Notes under the pieces: generated by a model
The model's input: the letters and a program-made list of their open reading frames with translations, nothing else
Told to the model about the DNA's origin: nothing
Databases searched by the model: none
Assembly (NCBI GenBank): GCA_943325595.2
Contig: CALPQA020000178.1
Location: 1-5,264, forward strand
Reading direction: 5' to 3'
Length of the DNA: 5,264 nt
Source: Auritidibacter sp. Marseille-P8566
Lineage (GTDB): Bacteria > Bacteroidota > Bacteroidia > Flavobacteriales > Flavobacteriaceae
Position numbers and translations under genes: made by a program
Shown: in pieces, positions 1-5,264 of the stretch
Layout: each line of letters opens with the position of its first letter
Position numbering within the stretch: position 1 is the stretch's first letter

Positions 1-1
1 A

Positions 2-277
2 TATGGGGGTTATACAAACAGTACCGGATTTGTTGGGGGAGAATCATCCTATATGATAAAACTTTCCACGACTGGAATTGGTTTTTCAGATTTTACTACC
101 GTACTCGAACCATTACGAACCTATCAAACGGGTTACAATTGGATTGAAAAAATTGTTCCAATTCCAATGAATATTGTAGGAGATATTACTATTGCGTGGT
201 ATTTACCAGTTGGTTCGTCTCAAACAGCAACCAATTTATTTATTGATGATGTTTACATTGAAGATATGCCAGCATGT
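2..277 (+). other. Domain: C-terminal part of cleaved-adhesin / choice-of-anchor J jellyroll 1
   Basis: Residues 1-92 match the second half of the two fuller jellyrolls downstream. The shared features are an LSTTG strand followed by F-x-T-V-L, a hydrophobic strand with IVPIP, an ITIAWYLP strand, and the closing LFIDDVYIEDMPAC (residues 79-92), which recurs as LFIDDFYIENAPDC and LFIDNVIVEDIPSC. The N-terminal half, including the expected CW and DWL-SP strands, lies left of the window. The family is the MAM-like jellyroll known from gingipain adhesin regions and many flavobacterial surface proteins, and it is generally thought to bind ligands such as proteins or glycans. What this copy binds cannot be told. 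Confidence 0.8.
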
Positions 278-3200
278 TCGGATCCAATATATCCGGCGGT
301 TACTTCTAGTTCGATAACAAGTACTTCGGCAGAATTATCCTGGACAAATGGATACAATACTTCTCAATGGGAAATAATTGCACAGCCCATGGGAACAGGA
401 ATGCCTTTGTCAACGGCTTCAGGAACAATTGTAAATACCAATCCTTATACCTTTACAGGGTTAATTCCATCTACGCAATATGAATTTTATGTACGGTCCT
501 ATTGTAATGCAACGAATCAAAGCAATTGGGTTGGTCCAATAACTTTTTTTACAACTTGTATCGCACAGCCAACACCCTATTATGAAAGTTTTAATGATGG
601 GGATAGTACTTCCAAGAAATTTTGTTGGACCGTTCAAAACAGAAATACTGATGTGGCAAAATGGACTATGAACGCTACAAATGTAGAAATAACTCCATAT
701 AATATTAATGCTTTTACACCATTAACTTCTTTTGATGACTGGTTGGTGAGTGTGCCACTTACTATTGTTGGTCAGAAAAGATTGCGCTTTAAATACAGAG
801 CAGCTACTGATATTTTTTATCCAACTCCAAGAGCGTACATGGAAGTAGTAATTTCTTCCACGCCCGATTTTGCTAATTATACCGTGTTAATTCCAGAACA
901 TGAATTTTCCAATAATAATTATTTGGAAGATTCCGTTTTATTTACGGGTACGGGTCTTTCATATATTGCATTTAGAGTGCCGCCAACGATGCCAAATCCG
1001 AGGAGTATGGCACATCTTTTTATTGATGATTTTTATATTGAAAATGCTCCAGATTGTGAAATTCCTTCCAATTTAACCGCGACGAGTATCACCACTACTG
1101 CGGCGACATTAAATTGGGTTGTTGGATATACTGAAACACAATGGGAAATTAAAATTCAAAGTCCATCATCAGGTGTTCCAACAGGGTCAGGTACATTAGT
1201 AAATCCATTACCAACGTATAATGCTACGGGATTATCTCCAGATACTGCTTATGAATATTACGTAAGAGCCGTATGTAATGCTACACATAGTAGTGAATGG
1301 GTTGGTCCATTTTCTTTCAGAACCACTTGTAATCCCTTGCCAACGCCATTTTTTGAGACATTTGATTCTAATTCAACAACAGAATCTTGTTGGAAAATAT
1401 TAAATTTAAATGGTGATTCCGATTATTGGCAGACCAATCAATCAGCAAACAGTCCTATTGGAGACCAAATGGCGTCTATGTTTACTGGGTCAAATGGAGC
1501 AAATACAGATTGGTTGATTTCACCAACACTAATTGTACGCCCAAATCAAAGATTACGATTTAAATATAAAACGTTAACTACCGATTTTGAAGACGATTTG
1601 AAAGTAATGCTATCCACAACGGGTGCCGCACCGGCTCAATTTTCTACAGTATTGTATCAAAATAGTTTTTCAACTACTACAAATGCTAGCGGAACGGTTT
1701 CTGGTACCAATACAATTACAGTTGTATCGGCTCAAGATGTTAGAATAGGGGACACTTTTTATATCGCAGGATTTCCATTCCCTTATGGAACCTCAGTTAC
1801 AGCAATAAATGGAACGGTAATTACAATGTCTACTAATGCTACCTTAACGGTTGCAGGTATTCAAAGTGTTGTTTTTTCTCATGAATTAATTAATAATTCG
1901 GTTTTCCGTGAAAGAGTAATCAACCTGCCAGCTGGATTAACAGGAAATATAAACATTGGATTTTATGTTCCGTTTTTCCCGCCTAATCCATGGGCTTACA
2001 GAGGTCAATTTCTATTTATTGACAATGTAATTGTTGAGGATATTCCTTCTTGTCCACCTGTTACAAATGTAGTTACACAAAATATTATTGATACTTCAGT
2101 AGATATTAATTGGCAAGTTACAGGTTCAGAAACTGCCTGGGAAATTTCAATGCAACCTTTTGGAACACCAGCGCCAGTTGGAAATACACTTCCTCAATAT
2201 TTGCGAACTACAACTACGCATCCTACAACAATAAATGGGTTAACACCTTCAACTCGTTATCAATATTATGTTCGTGCAGTTTGTAGTAGCACTTCACAAA
2301 GTGAATGGGTAGGACCTTTCGAATTTATCACTAAATGTGATATGTCTAATGTTTGTCAATATACTATTTCTGTATCCAATGGGTCAACTGGACAAGTGAG
2401 CCGAGGTTTAGAGTTATGGCAAAATGGAACCATGATTCAATTATTGACGTTCCCAATTAATGCTCCTAATCAACCTCTAGTAATTGATTACCCCGTTTTT
2501 TTATGTGCAGGTTCTGAATATTCTCTGTATTTTAAAACACTTGTAGGTGCTAGTGGTCTCCAGTATTCTCAAGCACAAGCAGTAATAAGGGATAATGCTA
2601 ATACTATTGTTTGGACCAGTCCCTTAGGTTTGGGAAGAGCTCACACAACAATTTATTCTGGTTTTGCTACGTGCGGAACTGCTACTTGTGCACAACCAAC
2701 AAATTTAACTGTAAATAATTTAGGTGTATTGTCTTGGACTCCAGGAGCAGGAGAAACACAATGGGAAGTTTTTATTCAGCCTGACCAAAATGGATCGCTT
2801 CCTCAAACAGGAACTATTGTAAACACAACAAGTTATACTCCTGTTGCTTCAGATTTTCTTAATGCAGCAGATGGGACTTATGAGTTTTTTGTTCGTGCAA
2901 TTTGCAGTCCTACTAACAAAAGCTATTGGTCTGGGCCAAAAAGATTTATTAGGAATGACGATGCTACAACTGCTATTCGTTTGCCAATAAACACTCAAAA
3001 CACTTGTGTTCTTTCAGGAGAAAATGAGTCGTTTATCGGGTCTACATCTTCAAGCGAATCTTCTTCTTGTGAAGGAATTAATGGCGGGGATATTTGGTTT
3101 GATTTTGTGGCTATTTCTAAAGTTCATAGTATTGAATTAAGTGATTTTACACCCGGTAGTTTTTATAATTCCTCATTTCAAGGACCTTGGCCTAAAATCA

Positions 3201-5263
3201 CAATGGCCTTATATGAAGTTCAATCTAATGGTTCCCTAATCCAAAAAGCGTGTAGCAATAATAATTCTATTACAACAACTTATGGAGCGGAATTAGTAAT
3301 AGGTCGTACGTACAAAATTAGGCTTACATTAAACAGTAATGTAGTATCAGATAAAAAATTCCATATCTGTATAACTACTCCAACTGATTATTGTAATTTG
3401 AATGCATTTAATTATGATTTTGAGAAACTTCCAATGCAATGGGTAACAGGAATTTCGTCAATTATTGATGCAACAGTTGTTCCTGGCTGGAGAGTAAATA
3501 CAATTACGGGTTCAATATTTTATAACGAAGGTTCTAATTCACCAAGTGTAATTCCTTATTCTGGAGGACAATGTGTGCAATTGGTTCATGATAATGCTTC
3601 AACATGGAATGAAGCAGATCCTAATATTAAAGGGTTGTACAAAGACTTTGATACTTCTGAAATTACTCAGATGGATTATAGTTTTGCCTCAGCAGCTAGA
3701 AGTAGTAGTACTATTCAACTGTTTGCTGGACCACCTGCTGGACCTTTTACTTTAGTAACTGAACACTCTTCTAATTCTTTGGTTTGGCAAATAATTCAAG
3801 GGAATTATATAGTTCCTGCTGGTCAAACAGCGACTCGTTTTATTTTTAGAGTTAAAAATTATGCGATTGGACATCTTTTAGATGCGGCAAACTTTAAACC
3901 AAATACTAATATCATTACCGCAAATATTACAGTGCCTTGTTCATTAAACTCTGTAAATATAGCTGCAGAAGGAGTTGGGCAGTGGATTGCCGATGTAAAT
4001 AATCCTGCAAATACAACTATTGTATCTCCAAATACTAAAACAACCAATGTAACAGGTTTTAGCACAGCAGGAAATTACATCTATCATTGGAAAACGCGTT
4101 ATTGCGATAAGACAATCACAATTACTTATCAAGGAGTAACTGAAGTCCCATTAATTGTGACGCCTTTAAACATTTGTCATAACTCCTCAGCTTTGCCTTT
4201 GACAGCTAATGCTCCAAGTGGTTATACTCTAATTTGGTATAGTCAAGCTACTAGTGGAGTAGGAAGTACAATAGCTCCAATCCCAGATACATCTCAAGTA
4301 GGTTCAACAATATATTATGTGAGTGCAGTATCTGCTGAGGGTTGTGTTGGTCCAAGAGTTGCTTTAACTGTTCAAGTTAATGCATTACCAACAGCAACTA
4401 TTTCTGGGACTACATCAATTTGTACTGGAAAAACGACTGTATTAACCTTCAGCGGAACAGCCAACGCTATTGTAGTATATACTATAAATGGAGGTCCAAA
4501 TCAAACCGTTACATTAAATGCTTCTGGAATTGCAACTGTTACAACTCAGCCATTAACTGTAAATAGTACATTTGCATTAGCTAATGTAACTGCAGCAGGA
4601 ACCTTAGCGTGTAATAAAACATTGACAGAAAGCGCAGTGATTACCGTAACGCCATTAATTCCTCAAAATGCAGTTTTTAGTTACAATCAAACATGTGTCA
4701 ATGGAATAAATCCATTGCCAATAGGAGCAACTGGTTTTGTAACAGGAGGGGTTTATAGTTCAACTACTTTGACGGTAAATTCAACAACTGGATTAGTCAA
4801 TTTGACAAATGCTACTGTGGGTTCTCATCAAATAACCTATAGTTTGCCTCAAGATAGTGACAACTGTAAAGCAGCATCGACTTATGTTGCAACAATTATA
4901 TTGACACCAGGAATTACGCCTATAACTACTTTTACCTATAATAATTCATATTGTCCAGACGGTTTAAATGATTTACCTGTTTTACCTGCTGGATTCTCTA
5001 TGGGAGGTTTGTTTAGTTCAACTTCTGGATTAGTAATTAATGGTTCCACGGGAGAAATAAATATTAGTAGAAGTATTCCTGGAAATTATATTGTTAATTA
5101 TTCAGTACAAGCAAATCCATCAACATGTGCATTAGCGGGTACAAGTAATTTTACAGTATCAATCTCAAATCCGTTCGCTGTTACTATTGATGATAATTGT
5201 CAAGATCAAATGTTATTTTTGGAAGCGCTTCCAGTTAACAATTCATTCAATCCATTAACAGTT
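2..5263 (+). CDS. Giant multidomain surface/secreted adhesin-like protein (internal fragment, open at both ends)
   Basis: One uninterrupted frame of 1754 codons fills the window, with no stop and with coherent domain content throughout. Both ends are missing, so the start, signal peptide and C-terminus cannot be assigned. Domain order: partial cleaved-adhesin jellyroll (1-92), Fn3 (93-186), jellyroll (187-352), Fn3 (353-443), jellyroll with an inserted domain (444-684), Fn3 (685-779), diverged beta module (780-891), Fn3 (897-984), pre-peptidase-C-like module (985-1127), CBM/DUF642-like jellyroll (1131-1300), then PKD/Ig-like repeats (1304 to the end). Proteins built this way in Flavobacteriia are typically exported through the Sec and type IX systems and carry a C-terminal sorting or gliding-motility-associated domain; that part is inferred. 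No catalytic motif was seen, so adhesion or polymer binding is more likely than enzymatic activity. The substrate is unknown and a specific gene name is not justified. Confidence 0.95.
278..559 (+). other. Domain: fibronectin type III repeat 1
   Basis: Residues 93-186 have the Fn3 strand pattern: an S-A-E-L-S-W strand, then QWE (122-124), then the loop LIPSTQYEFYVRSYC with Tyr163 and Cys168, and the closing NWVGPITFFTTC (175-186). The L-x-P-x-T-x-Y-x-[FY]-x-V-R stretch is the classic Fn3 F-strand signature. The QWE and WVGP elements are shared by the other Fn3 copies here and mark a lineage-specific subfamily that habitually sits between cleaved-adhesin jellyrolls. It probably acts as a spacer between ligand-binding modules. 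Confidence 0.88.
560..1057 (+). other. Domain: cleaved-adhesin / choice-of-anchor J jellyroll 2 (complete)
   Basis: Residues 187-352 form a complete module of about 166 residues. It opens with PTPYYESFN, then CW (Cys208-Trp209), then the DDWLVSVPL strand (Trp247), RLRFKYRA, a V-V-I-S-S-T-P strand, an I-A-F-R-V strand and the closing LFIDDFYIENAPDC (339-352). Each element has a counterpart in jellyroll 3, and the second half has one in jellyroll 1. The acidic FIDD motif resembles the conserved end strand of MAM-like folds; a role in metal binding is possible but not shown here. The module is preceded and followed directly by Fn3 repeats with no linker. Confidence 0.85.
1058..1330 (+). other. 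Domain: fibronectin type III repeat 2
   Basis: Residues 353-443 begin with IPSNLTATSITTTAATLNW, a typical A-B strand opening. They continue with TQWEIKIQSP (Gln380-Trp381-Glu382), then LSPDTAYEYYVRAVC with Tyr420 and Cys425, and end with SSEWVGPFSFRTTC (Cys443). This is the cleanest copy of the Fn3 subfamily in the window. It contains one D-T-A tripeptide (414-416), which fits the D-[ST]-[AILVMT] O-glycosylation motif described for Bacteroidota secreted proteins; whether it is modified is unknown. Confidence 0.9.
1331..2053 (+). other. Domain: cleaved-adhesin / choice-of-anchor J jellyroll 3, enlarged by an internal insertion
   Basis: Residues 444-684 carry the same landmarks as jellyroll 2: PTPFFETFD, CW (Cys463-Trp464), DWLISPTL (Trp504), RLRFKYKT, VMLSTTG, INIGFYVP and the closing LFIDNVIVEDIPSC (Phe672-Asn675 within it). 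At 241 residues it is about 75 longer than jellyroll 2. The extra length falls in one block between the LSTTG...FSTVLYQN strand and the ELINNSVFRERVINLP strand, and is described as its own entry. Removing that block restores an ordinary module of about 170 residues. The frame is intact across both junctions, so the module is likely functional. Confidence 0.85.
1667..1879 (+). other. Nested domain: small beta module inserted into jellyroll 3
   Basis: Residues about 556-626 have no counterpart in jellyrolls 1 and 2. The block reads as a compact beta unit: GTVSGTNTITVVSAQDVRIG (564-583), then GDTFYIAGFPFPYGTSVTAI (583-602), then NGTVITMSTNATLTVAGIQS (603-622). The pattern 'G-T-x-T-I-T-V...hGD-x-h...G-h-P...G-T-x-V-T-A-I-N-G-x-x-I-T-h-S-x-x-A-T' resembles small repeats I know from phage tail fibres and bacterial surface proteins, often ending in a V-T-F strand as here (V-V-F-S). 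That resemblance is from memory and not from a search. The edges could shift by several residues. Confidence 0.65.
2054..2338 (+). other. Domain: fibronectin type III repeat 3
   Basis: Residues 685-779 show a V-D-I-N-W B strand, TAWEISMQP (Trp713-Glu714), LTPSTRYQYYVRAVC with Tyr756 and Cys761, and the closing QSEWVGPFEFITKC ending at Cys779. The middle loop (around APVGNTLPQYLRTTTTHPTT) is somewhat longer than in repeat 2. Unlike the earlier copies, it is followed by a different beta module and not by another jellyroll, so the alternating array ends here. Confidence 0.87.
2339..2674 (+). other. Domain: diverged beta module, possibly related to the 'GDGWNG' family
   Basis: Residues 780-891 start with NVCQYTISVSNGSTG (Cys785), continue with LELWQNGTMIQLLTFP, then VIDYPVFLCAGSEYSLYFKT, AQAVIRDNANTIVW, and end near Cys891. 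The order 'C-x-Y-T-h-x-h ... h-x-h-x-Q-N-G ... h-x-h-C-x-G ... Y/F-x-h ... h-x-I-x-D-x-x-x-x-h-V-W' recalls a small beta domain common in Bacteroidota surface proteins that normally carries a G-D-G-W-N-G loop after the first strand. Here that loop reads SNGSTGQVSRG, without the acidic and aromatic residues. The family link is tentative; a domain specific to this protein group is the alternative. Confidence 0.45.
2690..2953 (+). other. Domain: fibronectin type III repeat 4 (most diverged copy)
   Basis: Residues 897-984 begin AQPTNLTVNNLGVLSW and contain TQWEVFIQP (Gln920-Trp921-Glu922). The F strand GTYEFFVRAIC (Tyr960, Cys968) is followed by SYWSGPKRFI. The G-strand cysteine found in copies 1-3 is lost: FxTTC becomes RFIRNDDAT and runs straight into the next module. 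The Y/F-x-V-R-A-[VI]-C and W-x-GP elements still identify it as the same Fn3 subfamily. The approach to the F strand (VASDFLNAADGTYEF) lacks the usual L-x-P-x-T-x-Y form. Confidence 0.82.
2954..3382 (+). other. Domain: pre-peptidase-C-like beta module
   Basis: Residues 985-1127 open with NDDATTAIRLPINTQNTC and contain a Ser-rich SSSESSSCEG stretch. The marker GGDIWFDFVA (Asp1030, Trp1032, Phe1033) follows, then HSIELSDFTPG, ITMALYEV, GSLIQKAC, the AELVIGRTYKIRL strand and FHICITTP (1120-1127). The D-[VI]-W-[FY]-x-F ... h-x-h-x-L-Y ... L-x-x-G-x-x-Y-x-h-R pattern is that of pre-peptidase C-terminal-like beta-sandwich modules, which in flavobacteria follow an Fn3 repeat through the same N-D-D-A-x-x-A linker. 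Four cysteines (1002, 1023, 1084, 1123) could form two disulfides. The role is presumed to be binding or spacing; no enzyme motif is present. Confidence 0.6.
3392..3901 (+). other. Domain: carbohydrate-binding-module / DUF642-like jellyroll
   Basis: Residues 1131-1300 start with CNLNAFNYDFEKLPMQW, where the F-E followed by W is the usual opening of this type of jellyroll (Phe1140-Glu1141). PGWRV (Trp1163), IPYSGGQCVQLVHDN (Ser1187-Cys1191 within it), GLYKDFDTSEITQMDYSFAS, then SSTIQLFAGPPAGPF and VWQIIQGNYIVPAG follow, and the module ends with TRFIFRVKNYAIGHLLDAAN. The order matches CBM4/9- or DUF642-like domains in secreted proteins: FE...W, S-G-x-x-x-h-x-L, a strand describing a paired phase, W...F-x-h-P-A-G, h-x-F...h-h-D. 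A carbohydrate ligand is therefore plausible but unproven. Alternative: another variant of the cleaved-adhesin jellyroll. Confidence 0.5.
3911..4138 (+). other. Domain: PKD-like / Ig-like module 1
   Basis: Residues 1304-1379 include ITVPCSLNSVNIAAEGVGQW (Cys1313, Trp1328), a VTGFSTAGNYIYHWKTRYC stretch (Tyr1361-His1362-Trp1363, Cys1368) and a closing TITITYQG strand. The pattern 'G-x-W...N-x-x-x-T-x-I...F...G-x-Y-x-h-x-W-x-x-x-x-C...h-x-h-x-h' is the PKD-like form seen in long flavobacterial gliding-motility-associated proteins. It starts the stalk-like part of the protein. Confidence 0.6.
4139..4390 (+). other. Domain: Ig-like module 2 (CHU_C-associated type)
   Basis: Residues 1380-1463 read as PLNICHNSSALPLTANAPSG (Cys1392), then LIWYSQATSGVGSTIAPIPD (Trp1412), then GSTIYYVSAVSAEGCVGPRV (Cys1448) and a final LTVQVNALP strand. 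This 'C-x-x-x-x-x-x-x-L-x-A...h-x-W-Y-x...G-x-x-h-x-x-x-P-x-x-x-T...Y-Y-V-S-x-x-x-x-x-x-C-x-G-P-R' pattern is the Ig-like repeat typically found upstream of gliding-motility-associated C-terminal domains. That suggests, without proving, that this protein ends in such a domain beyond the window. Confidence 0.75.
4391..4654 (+). other. Domain: Ig/PKD-like module 3
   Basis: Residues 1464-1551 read as TATISGTTSICTGKTTVLTF (Cys1474), then an IVVYTINGGPNQTVTLNASG stretch, then TFALANVTAAGTLACNKTLT (Cys1537) and a closing AVITVTP strand. The I-S-G-T-x-x-[IV]-C opening and the Y-T-I-N-G-G-x-x-x-T-V-T-L-x-x-x-G core are frequent in repeats of flavobacterial surface proteins. The cysteine pair probably clamps the module after export. 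Confidence 0.65.
4655..4909 (+). repeat. Tandem stalk repeat, copy 1 (85 residues)
   Basis: Residues 1552-1636 align with the next copy. Shared features are a F-x-Y-N-x-x-x-C opening (Cys1565), N-x-L-P, G-F-x-x-G-G-x-[YF]-S-S (Gly1582-Ser1587), T-x-T-G-L-V-N-L (1595-1601 and next), a T-V-G-S-H-Q-I-T-Y-S strand and a second cysteine at 1622, 57 residues after the first. The repeat is conserved at protein level but not obviously at DNA level, so it is an old duplication. It matches the 'GG-x-[FY]-S-[ST]-x-x-G-L-x-[IV]-[ND]-x-x-T-G' repeats of long flavobacterial adhesins. Confidence 0.75.
4910..5173 (+). repeat. Tandem stalk repeat, copy 2 (88 residues)
   Basis: Residues 1637-1724 repeat the previous unit: TFTYNNSYCPDGLNDLP (Cys1651), then AGFSMGGLFSSTSGLVINGS (Gly1668-Gly1669, Gly1676-Leu1677), then TGEINISRSIPGNYIVNYSV, a second cysteine at 1709 (58 residues after the first) and a closing NFTVSISNP strand. 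The unit is closer than copy 1 to the usual form of this repeat, in which G-L-V-I-N-x-x-T-G-x-I-N leads into a P-G-x-Y-x-V-x-Y strand. It probably lengthens the stalk. Confidence 0.75.
5174..5263 (+). other. Start of a further Ig-like module, cut by the window edge
   Basis: Residues 1725-1754 read FAVTIDDNCQDQMLFLEALP (Cys1733), then VNNSFNPLTV. The 'I-x-x-x-C-x-x-x-x-h-x-L-x-x-h-P-V-N-N-S-F-[ND]-P-x-x-V' wording is typical of the opening of Ig-like repeats that continue with an aromatic Y-x-W strand. The frame is still open at the last base, so the protein extends further right by at least one domain. Confidence 0.6.
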
Positions 5264-5264
5264 A

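Noticed and set aside
543..550. A run of seven T that could allow slippage and phase variation.
   Set aside because: It encodes in-frame T-F-F in a conserved Fn3 strand. The tract is short, and similar T runs are common in AT-rich coding DNA. Nothing else suggests contingency-locus behaviour.
1331..2053. The long jellyroll 3 as evidence of a frameshift or assembly error.
   Set aside because: The same frame continues before, within and after the extra block, with sensible residues and family landmarks on both sides. An in-frame domain insertion explains it better.
3573..3755. A 60-codon ATG-to-stop frame on the plus strand.
   Set aside because: It is out of frame with the continuous reading frame and lies inside the CBM/DUF642-like module. 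It has no ribosome binding site and a low-complexity Leu/Ile-rich composition that is simply a frame-shifted reading of the real gene.
3859..4132. Two overlapping short frames on the minus strand (3859..4065 and 3944..4132) with hydrophobic stretches.
   Set aside because: Both are antisense to well-conserved PKD-like coding sequence and overlap each other in different frames. The apparent membrane-like composition comes from the complement of Thr/Asn-rich codons.
1..5264. Internal matches to AT-rich promoter-like elements and ATG codons that could start a downstream gene.
   Set aside because: All lie within one continuous domain-bearing frame. In-frame ATGs (for example at 266 and 2342) fall inside or between domains with no signal peptide after them, so internal starts are not supported.
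1..5264. CRISPR array, insertion sequence, tRNA/rRNA or other non-coding element.
   Set aside because: The repeats present are protein-level domain repeats of 80-170 residues with diverged DNA. There are no short identical spaced repeats, no terminal inverted repeats, no transposase motifs and no tRNA-like cloverleaf seen on reading through.

Overview
The window lies entirely inside one very long plus-strand reading frame. Codons run without a stop from position 2 to position 5263, giving at least 1754 residues, and the frame is open at both ends. There is no start codon context, signal peptide, stop or intergenic DNA, so no promoter, terminator or RNA gene is expected and none was seen. Residue numbers in this annotation count from the codon at 2..4 as residue 1.

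The DNA is AT-rich. The protein is rich in Thr, Ser, Asn and Gly, poor in Lys and Glu, and is a string of beta-sandwich modules. This module repertoire, together with the base composition, points to a member of the Bacteroidota, most likely a Flavobacterium-like flavobacterium. The modules are MAM-like 'cleaved adhesin / choice-of-anchor J' jellyrolls alternating with fibronectin type III (Fn3) domains, followed by Ig/PKD-like repeats. In that group such giants are usually secreted by the type IX secretion system (T9SS) and end in a T9SS sorting or 'gliding motility-associated' C-terminal domain. That end is outside this window, so the export route is an inference.

Layout, N- to C-terminal: (1) 2..2338, three jellyroll modules (the first truncated by the window edge), each followed by an Fn3 domain with a conserved QWE / YVRxxC / WVGP signature; the third jellyroll carries an extra internal domain of about 70 residues. 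(2) 2339..2674, a diverged 'C-Y-T-I...NG' beta module, then a fourth Fn3. (3) 2954..3382, a pre-peptidase-C-like beta module. (4) 3392..3901, a carbohydrate-binding-module or DUF642-like jellyroll. (5) 3911..5263, a stalk-like run of PKD/Ig-like domains, including two tandem copies of a GG-x-[YF]-SS repeat, continuing past the right edge.

The likely picture is a cell-surface or secreted adhesin: ligand-binding jellyrolls and Fn3 spacers toward the N-terminus, and an Ig-like stalk leading toward a C-terminal anchoring or sorting domain. Substrate and exact role cannot be read from the sequence. No mobile element, CRISPR array or separate new system is visible. The most unusual details are the nested domain in jellyroll 3, the diverged module after Fn3 number 3, and a drop in NCG codon use near 2340.
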